DNA of 64,000 bases from Flavobacterium restrictum (GCF_007097245.1 NZ_VJZT01000005.1:1-64000); one strand, 5' to 3'; counted from the first letter of the stretch, positions 9,286-18,439 are shown. Translations and numbers: made by a program. The notes: generated by a model from the letters alone, not told the origin.

Positions 9286-10656
9286 CTAGACTACCACTTT
9301 TTTTATCTTTCCTGACAACCTGCTTTTTTCGGCTGTAAAGCCAATGATATGACTTTCAACAGAGACATCAATTGAGGAAGAAAGCAACCCTGAATTTTGT
9401 TCCGATACAGCTTTGACCCAATCCGCAACTAAATTCCAATCGCCGCCACCATGAGCATCACTGGTAAGTTTCCAGTCCGTCTTTTCTCCAGTTAAAAAAT
9501 TGGTATACGTAAATTGAGACATATCCCCCACAATATCGCCATGGCTCCCCATTACACGGGTACGCCGACCTTCGTAGGATGTAAAAGCCTCCATACTAAA
9601 TGCTGCTGTAACTCCATTAGCAAACTGAAGATTGGTCGTATAATGATCTGGTTGGTCATTATCCATATCATACACGCAACGCCCATAATTAGTCGTTTTC
9701 AATCGGTCTAGAATCACCTCGCCGTGTGTATTTACATCGTCTGGAAGGTCAAAAACATACGTTCGTTGCCGATCGCGATAGTAAATTTTCAAAGCGCTGT
9801 AGGGACAGTCTTTTTCAATAGCACAGCCGTCTATACAACGAGCTGTGGCACCAGCGGGTTTGTTTTCTTTTTTGAACCATTTCAAATTACCAAAAGCGGC
9901 TGTTTTTTCGCAAGAACTTCCCACTAGCCAACGCAAAATATCCAAATCATGGCAGGATTTAGCAAGAATTATGGGAGTGGTCTCTTTGCTATTGTGCCAA
10001 TTTCCACGAACATAACTGTGAGACATGTGTATGTGTTGAATGGGTTCTAAATGTTGAATACTAATAAGCGAACCAATACTACCATTTTGAATAAATTCTC
10101 GCAACTTGATGAAATAGGGAGAATACCGCAACACATGACAAACGGCTACAATGCGGTTTGTTTTTTTGGCCAAAGCTAATATTTCTCGGCATTCTTTTTC
10201 GGTGGGTGCAATTGGTTTTTCTAGCAAAATGTCATAGCCCATGGCCAACGCTTTCATACATGGATCAAAATGTAAATTGTCAGGTGTTGAGATGATGATG
10301 GCATCAGCGAATTTGGCTCTCTCAAAAACATTTTCCCAAGTAACAAAACTGTTCTCCACAGGAATATTGTGTCGTTGACAATACCGCTTGTTTCTAATTT
10401 CGTTAGGATCAGCTACGCCAATAATTTTTAAATGATCTGGGAATTTAAATGCGTATTCCCCATACACATTGCCCCGATTACCAGCGCCCAAAGTAATTGC
10501 TGTAACAGGTTTGTCAGGAGCTGGATGTTGCACCAGACTGGGAATATGCACCCGACTATTTGTTTCAGCAAATCCTTGTAAAGGCAAAGTCAACAATCCT
10601 CCAGTGGCAAGTCCTAAAGTTTTGATTAACTGTCTTCTAGAAAGTTCGTTTCCCAT
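9286..10656 (-). CDS. Tat-exported Gfo/Idh/MocA oxidoreductase
   Basis: A 456-residue NAD(P)-dependent sugar oxidoreductase-type protein with a twin-arginine signal (SRRQLIKTLG then a hydrophobic run, residues 5-28), so it is exported folded with its cofactor. The Rossmann segment includes TLGAGNRGNVY (about 55-65). The family motif ILLEKPIAPTEKEC with its conserved EKP is at about 143-157. A middle insert contains several cysteines (CIDGCAIEKDC), unusual for the family and possibly metal-binding or disulfide-forming. Exported members of this group in Bacteroidota include glycosidases (GH109), but I do not see enough to assign that activity. It probably acts with the downstream acyltransferase. 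Confidence 0.85.
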   Translation of the reverse strand: MGNELSRRQLIKTLGLATGGLLTLPLQGFAETNSRVHIPSLVQHPAPDKPVTAITLGAGNRGNVYGEYAFKFPDHLKIIGVADPNEIRNKRYCQRHNIPVENSFVTWENVFERAKFADAIIISTPDNLHFDPCMKALAMGYDILLEKPIAPTEKECREILALAKKTNRIVAVCHVLRYSPYFIKLREFIQNGSIGSLISIQHLEPIQHIHMSHSYVRGNWHNSKETTPIILAKSCHDLDILRWLVGSSCEKTAAFGNLKWFKKENKPAGATARCIDGCAIEKDCPYSALKIYYRDRQRTYVFDLPDDVNTHGEVILDRLKTTNYGRCVYDMDNDQPDHYTTNLQFANGVTAAFSMEAFTSYEGRRTRVMGSHGDIVGDMSQFTYTNFLTGEKTDWKLTSDAHGGGDWNLVADWVKAVSEQNSGLLSSSIDVSVESHIIGFTAEKSRLSGKIKKVVV

Positions 10657-11335
10657 ATTAAATGCTTTTTGATTAAAAAATTGACCCTTTTATAGTTTTT
10701 TAATTCCCTATCGATGCGCAATTTTCTGTTTGGTTTTGTTCCTTTTACCTACAATTCATGCGTTCTGAATTAGAATCTACAAGAATCCTGCGGTATAGCA
10801 ACTACTATTTATATTCAAATATAAACAATTTTGGTATTGATTGCTTTTTTAAGGACTTACTATCTACCTGATTCCCTTTGAAATAACCGTACTCCTTAAT
10901 TTATGCTACGGCTTTTTCAAGGAGCTGGAATTCTTTAAAAAAACAAAAAATAATGAAAAAAAGCATTACAATACTACATATGCTCGCTGTTCTATCTTTA
11001 TAAAAAATACTTTGTACTAGTTTCCCACCTAAACGAATTTATTGATTGTTTACTCTCTTTGTTGAATGTAATGCTACAATTTAGAGGGCATAATCCTTTT
11101 TGATTGGTCTTGTTTGCGCGGATTACAAATAGAATTGTGATTTTTTTTTGGTGCATTTCCCAATTGTTTTTGAGTTTGACAATTGGCACAACAATTCGGA
11201 ATTTTAAAATAGGTACCTCGAGATTTTAGATAGGAATCTTTTTTTATCAAAAACCCTTTCAAAGTTGTCAAATGACAAGATTTTCCTTTTTAATAAAACT
11301 TTACGAAGTACTGATTTCGCTACCGCTATAAAACA
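10657..11335. other. gene-poor intergenic region
   Basis: About 680 bp with no convincing gene. Two overlapping minus-strand frames (10998-11271) have no family resemblance and poor composition. A weak CTCCTT/AAGGAG inverted repeat spans 10892-10924. Confidence 0.5.
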
Positions 11336-11367
11336 AAAAAGACCTTACATTGCTGTAAAGTCTTTTT
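11336..11367 (-). terminator. terminator hairpin, mismatch family copy 3
   Basis: AAAAAGAC / GTCTTTTT arms with the C/A mismatch and TTACA/TGTAA inner stem. It lies 6 nt past the 3' end of tRNA-Asn and is probably its terminator. Confidence 0.8.
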
Positions 11368-11373
11368 AAAAAG

Positions 11374-11447
11374 CTCCCTCTCTTGGGCTCGAACCAAGGA
11401 CCCTCTGATTAACAGTCAGATGCTCTAACCAACTGAGCTAAGAAGGA
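11374..11447 (-). tRNA. tRNA-Asn (GTT)
   Basis: A full cloverleaf reads on the minus strand. The acceptor TCCTTCT pairs with AGAGGGA (one T/G wobble), and the discriminator is G. The D arm has AGCTCAGTTGGTTAGAGC. The anticodon stem TCTGA/TCAGA holds loop CTGTTAA (anticodon GTT). The T arm is CTTGG-TTCGAGC-CCAAG. CCA is not encoded. Confidence 0.97.
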
Positions 11448-11581
11448 AACTGTATGTGTGTACTGCGTGTAAGAACGTTTTTAGGTTGCCTTGACTCACT
11501 TTGTTTGTTCGTTTAAGCGGTTGCAAATATAGTGCTAAATTTGTGTTCTGCAAATAAAAATTAAACTTTTTTCTGTTTTTT

Positions 11582-12925
11582 TTATCTGCCTACAATGGCT
11601 TTGTAAATATCGTTTCCATTGGCAAATAACAACAGGGTTATAAGTAATACGAAACCAACCATTTGAGCATTTTCAAGGAATTTATCACTTGGTTTTTTGC
11701 CACTAATGATTTCATACAATAAAAACATAACATGTCCGCCATCAAGGGCAGGAATAGGCAATAAGTTCATTACACCAAGCATGATTGATAATAATGCGGT
11801 GATGTTCCAGAACACTTCCCAGCTCCAAGTATTTGGAAAAATATTAAAAATAGCCGCAAAACCACCTACTTGTTTGTACGCTTTGGTTTCCGGATTGAAA
11901 ATCATTTTTAGTTGTTTACCATACCCTAATAGCTGATTTTTGCCTTTTTCAATACCAAAAGGAATCGATTCTAGAAAACCAAATTCCTGTTTGCTCACTT
12001 TATAATACCCTAATTTTTCAAGCGATTCTATTTCTAAACCACCCATTTGAACGCCTAATTTTCCAGCAGCATTTACCTGAACAGGAATGGGCATTTCCTT
12101 ATGATTACGGAGTACAACAGCAATAATGGTTTTGTTTTTGTTGTTTAGTAAAACCGTTTTGGCTTCATCAAAATATTTTGTCTTTTGTCCGTTTAACGAA
12201 AGAATGATGTCTTTTGGTACCAATGTTTTATTTGGCGATTCGGCAGCTACTGCACCAATTACAAACGGCATTCGAATGGTGACCAACGGCCCTTTTTCTT
12301 GTTTAGACAGTTGATCTACAAAATCAATAGGCATTTTGATGGTTTGTTCCGCACCATTTCTATCGATGAGAACTTGTTTTCCCATGATGATTTTCATGTT
12401 CACATCGTTATCAAACTTGACCACTTTTTCTCCGTCAACTGCTATAATTTTATCCCCAGTTTTGAAACCAGCATTCGTCATAGCTTTGCTTTCAATTAAT
12501 AAACCATCGGTCAAATCGGCATTGGCCACATACGTATCGCCATAAACAAACGCCATCCCGATGTAGATAATAAAAGCCAAAATAAAATTCACGGTAACCC
12601 CGCCCAACATAATAATCAAACGTTGCCAAGCTGGTTTAGAACGAAATTCCCAAGGTTGTGGCGGCAAGGCCATTTGTTCCTTGTCCATGCTTTCGTCAAT
12701 CATTCCAGAAATTTTTACGTAACCGCCAAGTGGCAACCAACCAATTCCGTATTCGGTTTCGCCAATTTTCTTTTTTATGAGGGAATATTTGACATCAAAA
12801 AACAAATAAAATTTTTCGACTCTAGTTTTAAATAATTTTGCGGGAATGAAATGCCCCAATTCGTGCAGAATAATAAGTAAGGATAAGCTCAATAAAAATT
12901 GAGAAAGCTTGATAACTATTTCCAT
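11582..12925 (-). CDS. rseP: RIP metalloprotease RseP (site-2 protease)
   Basis: An intramembrane zinc protease of the site-2 family, 447 aa. It cuts membrane-bound anti-sigma factors after a first cleavage, releasing an extracytoplasmic-function sigma factor. The zinc motif HELGH is at residues 21-25 in the first membrane helix. The second catalytic motif, LDGGH, is near residue 394 in a C-terminal helix (LLPIPALDGGHVMFLLYE). A PDZ-like periplasmic region lies between (about 120-330). Length and topology are normal. In this phylum it often sits next to dxr, but here its neighbours are tRNA-Asn and an OYE gene, and it appears monocistronic. Confidence 0.95.
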   Translation of the reverse strand: MEIVIKLSQFLLSLSLLIILHELGHFIPAKLFKTRVEKFYLFFDVKYSLIKKKIGETEYGIGWLPLGGYVKISGMIDESMDKEQMALPPQPWEFRSKPAWQRLIIMLGGVTVNFILAFIIYIGMAFVYGDTYVANADLTDGLLIESKAMTNAGFKTGDKIIAVDGEKVVKFDNDVNMKIIMGKQVLIDRNGAEQTIKMPIDFVDQLSKQEKGPLVTIRMPFVIGAVAAESPNKTLVPKDIILSLNGQKTKYFDEAKTVLLNNKNKTIIAVVLRNHKEMPIPVQVNAAGKLGVQMGGLEIESLEKLGYYKVSKQEFGFLESIPFGIEKGKNQLLGYGKQLKMIFNPETKAYKQVGGFAAIFNIFPNTWSWEVFWNITALLSIMLGVMNLLPIPALDGGHVMFLLYEIISGKKPSDKFLENAQMVGFVLLITLLLFANGNDIYKAIVGR

Positions 12926-13102
12926 TGTTTGATTTTAGTTCTTTTATAACGCACAAAAATAGTATTTTCTATATTAGTATTCGAGATAATATCCTTTGAC
13001 GAGGTTTAAATGTTTGTTAAATACTTCCCTTTCAAAGGGTATTCCCCCATTTGTCTTGTAATTTTACATTTAAACAATACATACAATTTTAAATTTCATC
13101 AA

Positions 13103-14173
13103 ATGGCTACACACTTATTTTCGCCCCTTGCTATAAAAAGCGTTACTCTAAAAAACAGAATCGCTATTTCGCCCATGTGCCAATATTCCGCAACTGATGG
13201 TTTTGCAACTGATTGGCATTTGGTACATCTGGGCAGTCGCGCTAGTGGTGGCGCAGGATTGCTCATACAGGAAGCGACTTCGGTATCGCCCGAAGGTAGA
13301 ATCTCGCCCGAGGATTTAGGCCTTTGGAAAGACGAACATATTCAAAAACTGCTCGCTATCAATGAGTTTATTGTGAGCCAAAATGCAGTTCCCGGCATTC
13401 AATTGGCGCATGCGGGTCGCAAAGCAAGTGTTTCGGCTCCTTGGAACGGCAATAAAAAACTAGATGTCGCTCAAGGCGGATGGGAAACCGTTGCCCCGAG
13501 TGCCGTTGGGTACCATGATACCGAGATTGCGCCTCTTGCTTTGGATAAAATGGGGATTCAAAAAGTAATTTCTGATTTTAAATCAGCAACCAAAAGAGCC
13601 GTTCAAGCTGGTTATCAAGTCCTAGAAATTCATGCCGCTCATGGGTATTTGTTGCACCAATTTCTCTCGCCTTTGTCTAATTTTAGAACCGATGAATATG
13701 GGGGCAGTTTCGAAAACCGAATTCGGTTAACGTTAGAAATAGTTGCTGCCGTACAATCCGAATGGCCAGAAAATTTACCTTTGTTCGTGCGAATTTCAGC
13801 TACTGATTGGGCAGAAGGCGGCTGGAACGGATCAGAATCGGTGGTGCTTTCTAGAATTTTAAAAGAAAAAGGCGTTGATCTAATAGATGTTTCGTCAGGC
13901 GGATTGGTTTCGCACCAACAAATTCCGTTAGCACCCAACTATCAAGTCCCTTTTGCAACGCAAATCAAGAAAGAAACTGGAATTTTGACCGGAGCAGTAG
14001 GTTTGATTACCGATGCGCATCAAGCGGAATCGATCGTTGCCACCGGAAAAGCCGATTTGGTTTTGTTTGCCCGTGAATCGTTACGAAACCCAAATATCGG
14101 ATTGACTTTTGCCGAAGCTTTACAAACCGATGTGCCGTGGCCAAAACAATACCAAAGAGCAAAAAACAACTAA
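13103..14173 (+). CDS. Old Yellow Enzyme, YqjM-type NADH:flavin oxidoreductase
   Basis: An FMN-dependent ene-reductase of the YqjM subgroup. It reduces activated C=C bonds in alpha,beta-unsaturated carbonyls using NAD(P)H. Visible signatures are LKNRIAISPMCQYSA near the N-terminus (the Cys that tunes FMN potential in YqjM-type enzymes), QLAHAGRKAS, and EIHAAHGYLLHQFLSPLSN with the paired histidines. I use the ATG at 13103 (356 aa): the 31 residues upstream of it in frame are not conserved and would overlap the promoter region. A Gfo/Idh/MocA gene follows 46 bp later on the same strand, probably in one operon. Confidence 0.9.
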   Translation: MATHLFSPLAIKSVTLKNRIAISPMCQYSATDGFATDWHLVHLGSRASGGAGLLIQEATSVSPEGRISPEDLGLWKDEHIQKLLAINEFIVSQNAVPGIQLAHAGRKASVSAPWNGNKKLDVAQGGWETVAPSAVGYHDTEIAPLALDKMGIQKVISDFKSATKRAVQAGYQVLEIHAAHGYLLHQFLSPLSNFRTDEYGGSFENRIRLTLEIVAAVQSEWPENLPLFVRISATDWAEGGWNGSESVVLSRILKEKGVDLIDVSSGGLVSHQQIPLAPNYQVPFATQIKKETGILTGAVGLITDAHQAESIVATGKADLVLFARESLRNPNIGLTFAEALQTDVPWPKQYQRAKNN

Positions 14174-14219
14174 TACCGCTAATTTTTTATACATTCGTGT
14201 CGCTAAAAATGCTTAAAAA

Positions 14220-15263
14220 ATGCAAAAAATAAAAACCGCTTTACTCTCCTATGGCATGTCAGGAAAAGTTTTCCATGCCCCTTTTTTGACCGTTCACCCC
14301 GGATTTGAACTATTAGGTTCTTGGGAACGCAGCAAAAAAGCAATACAAGTTGATTATCCTACTGTAAAAAGCTACGCCACACTAACTGATTTACTTGGTG
14401 ATGACGTTGATTTAGTAGTTGTGAATACGCCCGTAGAAACGCATTATGAGTATGCCAAACAAGTCCTTCTTGCTGGCAAACACGCCATTGTAGAAAAAGC
14501 ATTTACCACAACAGTCACACAAGCACAGGAATTAGCAGCTTTGGCCAAAGAAAAAGGCTTGAAACTGGCCGTTTTTCAAAACCGAAGATGGGATAGCGAT
14601 TTCAAAACCGTACAAAAAGTCATTTCGGAGGGGCTTTTAGGAGAATTAGTCGAAGCCGAATTTCATTTTGACCGCTACAATCCGCTCTTGAGTCCCAAAC
14701 AACACAAAGAAACTGCAAGTGATGGCGCAGGTATCTTGAAAGATCTTGGCCCGCATTTAATTGATCAAGCCTTGTGTCTTTTTGGTTTGCCCAAAGCTGT
14801 TTTTGGTGATGTCCGCATCACAAGAGCCCATTCATTAGTCGATGATTGGATTGACGCTACCCTTTTTTATCCTGATTTTCGTGTGCGTTTAAAAGCTAGT
14901 TTTTTTGTCCGAGAAGCCAATCCTGCATATACTATTCATGGCAAAAAGGGCTCTTTCTTGAAACCCCGAGGCGATGTACAAGAGGACGAATTGAAACTGG
15001 GCAACAAACCCAATCAAACCACTTGGGGAACAGAATCTGATGAAAATCGAGGACTTTTGCACACCGAAATGGATGGGAAAGTTATAAAAGAAAAAATAAA
15101 AACACTGCAAGGCAATTATTATGCTTTTTTTGAAGGCGTTTACCAAGCCATTGTACACGATGCCCAAGAACCTGTAATGGCTCAAGATGGCGTTCAAGTC
15201 ATGCAAGTTATTGAAGCAATAATTCAAAGTTCCCAAGAAGGAAAAGTAATGCATTGTTTGTAA
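14220..15263 (+). CDS. Gfo/Idh/MocA oxidoreductase, cytosolic
   Basis: A 347-residue NAD(P)-dependent oxidoreductase resembling E. coli YdgJ and B. subtilis IolW (scyllo-inositol dehydrogenase). The N-terminal fold has LLSYGMSGKVFHAPFL. The family EKP motif appears as HAIVEKAFTTT, with the Pro replaced by Ala as in that subgroup. KDLGPHLIDQAL (about 178-189) holds the catalytic Asp/His pair. It lacks a signal peptide, unlike the Gfo/Idh/MocA protein at 9.3 kb. It probably oxidises or reduces a cyclic polyol or sugar. It follows the OYE gene closely. Confidence 0.85.
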   Translation: MQKIKTALLSYGMSGKVFHAPFLTVHPGFELLGSWERSKKAIQVDYPTVKSYATLTDLLGDDVDLVVVNTPVETHYEYAKQVLLAGKHAIVEKAFTTTVTQAQELAALAKEKGLKLAVFQNRRWDSDFKTVQKVISEGLLGELVEAEFHFDRYNPLLSPKQHKETASDGAGILKDLGPHLIDQALCLFGLPKAVFGDVRITRAHSLVDDWIDATLFYPDFRVRLKASFFVREANPAYTIHGKKGSFLKPRGDVQEDELKLGNKPNQTTWGTESDENRGLLHTEMDGKVIKEKIKTLQGNYYAFFEGVYQAIVHDAQEPVMAQDGVQVMQVIEAIIQSSQEGKVMHCL

Positions 15264-15361
15264 ATACAAACAGCTATTTTTGGTTAAAAAAAACGCTATT
15301 TCTCGATACGCTTCGTCAACGAAAGTGAAGTGTATTGAGATTTTTTTATACCAAATACTCC

Positions 15362-16462
15362 TTAAATCGCTTCAAATAATTTCCCTGGCAACGGGCGAAT
15401 GACACCTTTGAGTTCCATATTCAACAGCAAACCTGAAATCCTATAAATAGGAAAATCACACTCCAAAGCTATAACATCCAGCAGCTCCTTGCCTGACTTC
15501 ATGAGGTAATCATATACTTTTTGCTCGTCGCTATCCAAGGTGACAAACAATTGTTTTTGCACCGCTTTCGACTCGGGTTTTATGTCCCAATTGAGCATGT
15601 AAACTAGATCAGCAGCGCTGGTGAGTACATTTGCTTTTTGGGTTTTTATAAGATTATTACATCCTTGACTGTACTTATCTGTCACGCGTCCTGGAACGGC
15701 AAAAACATCACGATTGTAATCGTTTGCCATATTGGCGGTAATCAAGGAGCCGCCTCTATCTGCTGATTCGATGACGATTGTCGCTTCAGACATGCCCGCA
15801 ACAATGCGGTTTCTACGCACAAAATTCTCCTTGTCGGGATTCGAGTTGCTCCAAAATTCAGTCATAAAACCACCATTTTGTTCCACTTGTGCTACGTATT
15901 TTTTATGGGTTTTGGGATATATTTGGTTCAATCCATGCGCCACTACTCCTATGGTTTGCAACTTGTACTCTAATGCCAATTGATGCGCCACAATATCAAC
16001 ACCGTAAGCAAAACCGCTCACGATTATGGGATCTAGCGGGGCTAAATCTGCAATGAATTTGCGGCAAAATTCCATGCCATAGGACGTAATTTGTCTTGTG
16101 CCAACGATACTAATTATTTTTCGGTTTTTTAAATTAATGTTGCCCGAGGTAAATAACAAAACAGGCCCGTCAATACAATGCTTCAATCTATCGGGATAAT
16201 TTTCCTCTTGAAAATAAGTCACCGAAATGGCATTATTTTGAATAAAAAGCAATTCTTGATTGGCTTTTTCAAAAACGGTTTTGTCCTTTAATTTCTTCAT
16301 CAAAACAGTTCCTACGCCATCAATAGCAGCAAGTTGAGCCGTTTTGGCAGTAAAAATTGCTTGGGCTGAACCAAAATGAGTTAGTAATTTTTTGGCCATG
16401 ATGTCCCCCACACCTTCTACTCTTTGCAAGGCCAACACATAAAATAAATCTTGTTCTACCAT
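15362..16462 (-). CDS. dprA: DNA-processing protein DprA (Smf)
   Basis: DprA binds incoming single-stranded DNA during natural transformation and loads RecA. The N-terminal part has helix-hairpin-helix-like repeats (VEGVGDIMAKKLL and IDGVGTVLMKKL). The Rossmann-like core (about 110-290) contains SIVGTRQITSYG and VSGFAYGVDIVAHQLAL, followed by SADRGGSLITANMAND. A DprA winged-helix C-terminus is also present (about 300-366). I prefer the ATG at 16462 (MVEQDLFY, 366 aa) over an in-frame start 30 nt upstream. The gene is complete, so transformation capacity is plausible. Confidence 0.93.
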   Translation of the reverse strand: MVEQDLFYVLALQRVEGVGDIMAKKLLTHFGSAQAIFTAKTAQLAAIDGVGTVLMKKLKDKTVFEKANQELLFIQNNAISVTYFQEENYPDRLKHCIDGPVLLFTSGNINLKNRKIISIVGTRQITSYGMEFCRKFIADLAPLDPIIVSGFAYGVDIVAHQLALEYKLQTIGVVAHGLNQIYPKTHKKYVAQVEQNGGFMTEFWSNSNPDKENFVRRNRIVAGMSEATIVIESADRGGSLITANMANDYNRDVFAVPGRVTDKYSQGCNNLIKTQKANVLTSAADLVYMLNWDIKPESKAVQKQLFVTLDSDEQKVYDYLMKSGKELLDVIALECDFPIYRISGLLLNMELKGVIRPLPGKLFEAI

Positions 16463-16631
16463 AACGCACTTTATCTGCTTTGTTGTTCTCAAATAATCAC
16501 GCTAAAAATACGATTTTTAATCAGAAACAACTTCTTTTTTATTGCATTTTATTTTGAAATAAAAATAACTATTTGAAATTGAATGGTGTAAAAATCAAAA
16601 CCGATTGTTAATAAAAATTGTGAATAAAATT

Positions 16632-16660
16632 TTGATAACTATTTTGGTTGTATAACTTTG
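16632..16660 (+). promoter_or_regulatory. TTG-N18-TAACTTTG promoter, leaderless transcript likely
   Basis: The Bacteroidota -33/-7 elements match at TTG (16632-16634) and TAACTTTG (16653-16660). The -7 element ends only 5 nt before the ATG at 16666, so transcription would begin at or next to the start codon. Confidence 0.6.
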
Positions 16661-16665
16661 TTACT

Positions 16666-17604
16666 ATGAAAATCGAACTTTACATCGCCCAACTTTTATA
16701 CCGTTATCAATGTGTAACCGTTCCTGGTTTTGGCGCTTTTTTGACCGAAATCCAATCGGCACAGTTGCGTAAAAACACCCATACTTTTTCTCCGCCCAAA
16801 AAGATGATTTCTTTCAATTCCTATCTCAAAAACAATGATGGATTGTTAGCCAATCATATTGCACAAGCCGAAAAAACATCCTACGAATATGCCGTTAGTG
16901 CGATTCAATTTGAAGTGTTTTCTTGGAAAAAAGCAGTACAAGAAAATGGCGTTTTGACCCTAAAAAACATAGGCGAAATTAGTATGAATTCCGATATGAA
17001 TTTGGTTTTTACCCCCTGCGATACTACAAATTACCTGACGAGTTCCTTTGGTTTAGCCCCTTTTGTTTCGCCACTTGTAAAAAGAGCAGCTTTCGAAAAA
17101 GAACTCGAATTAATCGATTCTCAAGAAGATGTTATTGTACTAATTCCCGAAACTAAAAAAACAAATCCGTATTTAAAATACGCAGCTATTGTTGTTCTAG
17201 GACTCGGATTAACAGGAAGTGCTTGTTATTCTATTTATCAAAATCAAGTAGCAACGCAAACGCTGATTGTAGAAAAATCAGTTCAAAAACAAGTTCAAAA
17301 CAAAATTCAAGAAGCGACCTTCTTTATCAAAAGCCCGATTCCTGCCGTTACCCTTTCGATAAAAGACACCAAAATGCCTTATCATATTATGGCAGGTGCT
17401 TTTAGAAGTGAAGCCAATGCCGAAAAAGAATTACAAAATTTAACGCAATTAGGCTACAAAGCCAAACGAATTGGTGTCAACAAAAGTGGTCTTTTCCCGG
17501 TACTTTACGGTAGTTACAACACACTTGCCGAAGCGCAAAAAGCACAAACCGAAATTCAAAAAAATCACAATCCCGATGCTTGGATATTGATTGAATCCTT
17601 ATAA
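16666..17604 (+). CDS. HU-like (CCDC81-type) SPOR-domain protein
   Basis: A 312-residue membrane-anchored protein. The N-terminal half (1-140) matches the prokaryotic HU-like pair found with SPOR in Bacteroidota (YQCVTVPGFGAFLTE, then ISFNSYLKNNDGLLANHIA). One membrane helix follows (about 173-192). The C-terminal SPOR domain (about 238-312, YHIMAGAFRSEANAEKELQNL) normally binds denuded septal peptidoglycan. It may link DNA or another cytoplasmic ligand to the division site, but that is an inference from domain content. I use the ATG at 16666 because an upstream TTG in frame falls inside the promoter. A terminator follows. Confidence 0.85.
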   Translation: MKIELYIAQLLYRYQCVTVPGFGAFLTEIQSAQLRKNTHTFSPPKKMISFNSYLKNNDGLLANHIAQAEKTSYEYAVSAIQFEVFSWKKAVQENGVLTLKNIGEISMNSDMNLVFTPCDTTNYLTSSFGLAPFVSPLVKRAAFEKELELIDSQEDVIVLIPETKKTNPYLKYAAIVVLGLGLTGSACYSIYQNQVATQTLIVEKSVQKQVQNKIQEATFFIKSPIPAVTLSIKDTKMPYHIMAGAFRSEANAEKELQNLTQLGYKAKRIGVNKSGLFPVLYGSYNTLAEAQKAQTEIQKNHNPDAWILIESL

Positions 17605-17608
17605 TTAC

Positions 17609-17638
17609 AAAACCTATTCCATTCGAATAGGTTTTTTT
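17609..17638 (+). terminator. intrinsic terminator
   Basis: Arms AAAACCTATTC and GAATAGGTTTT with a T-tract, 4 nt after the SPOR gene stop codon. Confidence 0.85.
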
Positions 17639-17698
17639 ATGACTTAATTCTTTTTGGGAAAAACCAATTCATACTTTCAAAATTCATCTCCAATGAAA

Positions 17699-17731
17699 TT
17701 GTAATTTCAATTGAAATTTTAATTATTTTTA
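17699..17731 (+). promoter_or_regulatory. mntA-hepT promoter with palindromic operator
   Basis: A TTG at 17699 and TATTTTTA at 17724 fit the phylum promoter with a 22-nt gap. Between them lies a perfect 16-bp palindrome, AATTTCAATTGAAATT (17703-17718). Its position fits autorepression of the TA pair. Confidence 0.55.
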
Positions 17732-17749
17732 CAATCACATTTTTTCAAG

Positions 17750-18043
17750 ATGAAACTTTCAAAAATTCAAATAGATTTAATTTCAAATTTTTTTTCAAAA
17801 CAACCTGTTTTGAAAGCCTATATCTTTGGTTCCTTTAGCCAAGGAACTGGTACCGAAAATAGTGATATTGATTTATTAGTTGAGTTAGATTACACTCAAC
17901 CCATTGGTTTAGAGTTTATCCAGATGCAAATTGACTTACAAAAATTACTTGCTAAAAAAGTAGATTTAGTTTCGGCAAGAGGGCTTTCAAAATACATAAA
18001 ACCTATTTTGGACAAAGAAAAAAAACTAATTTATGCACGATAA
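17750..18043 (+). CDS. mntA: MntA-type nucleotidyltransferase antitoxin
   Basis: A minimal nucleotidyltransferase, 97 aa, the antitoxin of HepT-MntA modules. Characterised MntA proteins transfer AMP from ATP onto a tyrosine of the HepT toxin, silencing it. The fold motif GSFSQG is at 27-32 and the metal-binding DID at 39-41, so the enzyme looks active. It overlaps the downstream hepT start by 11 nt, indicating translational coupling. A palindrome in the promoter may be the autoregulatory site. Confidence 0.92.
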   Translation: MKLSKIQIDLISNFFSKQPVLKAYIFGSFSQGTGTENSDIDLLVELDYTQPIGLEFIQMQIDLQKLLAKKVDLVSARGLSKYIKPILDKEKKLIYAR

Positions 18044-18380
18044 ATTAGGTAATAAAGTTCGTTTATTTCATATAATTGATGCCATTAATGAAATTGAAAA
18101 CTACATTAAAGATTATAGTTTAGAAACTTTTGTGGCCAATTCAATGATGTTTAATGCCACTTTACGTCAATTGGAAATAATTGGAGAAGCCAGTAATCGT
18201 TTGTCGGAAGATTTACTGAATGAAAATCCTACCATTCCTTGGGCAAGAATTATTGGTCTTCGAAATCTTGTAATTCACGAATATTTTGGAGTTGATGATC
18301 TTACTATTTGGAATGTAATCAAGGTAAACCTCCCCGTTTTAAAAGAAAAAGTGACTCTTTTAGTCTCAACAATAAAATAA
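18033..18380 (+). CDS. hepT: HepT-type HEPN toxin (DUF86)
   Basis: A HEPN-domain RNase toxin, 115 aa. The catalytic and modification motif R-x4-H-x-Y is intact: R77, H82 and Y84 in RNLVIHEY. The tyrosine is the one AMPylated by MntA in characterised systems. The helical body matches DUF86 proteins (LRQLEIIGEASNRL). Together with mntA it forms a complete, apparently functional module. Confidence 0.93.
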   Translation: MHDKLGNKVRLFHIIDAINEIENYIKDYSLETFVANSMMFNATLRQLEIIGEASNRLSEDLLNENPTIPWARIIGLRNLVIHEYFGVDDLTIWNVIKVNLPVLKEKVTLLVSTIK

Positions 18381-18439
18381 TACCATTTTATTTAAAAGCA
18401 ACTACCAATTTATCCTAATTAACAATTAGATAAAAAACA

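Noticed and set aside
10998..11271. Two overlapping small minus-strand frames upstream of tRNA-Asn
   Set aside because: No family resemblance, poor composition and no promoter or spacing support. The Cys-rich look of one is not a recognised motif.
16648..16665. In-frame TTG start upstream of the HU-SPOR gene
   Set aside because: It falls inside the -33/-7 promoter, so it would not be transcribed in the mRNA.
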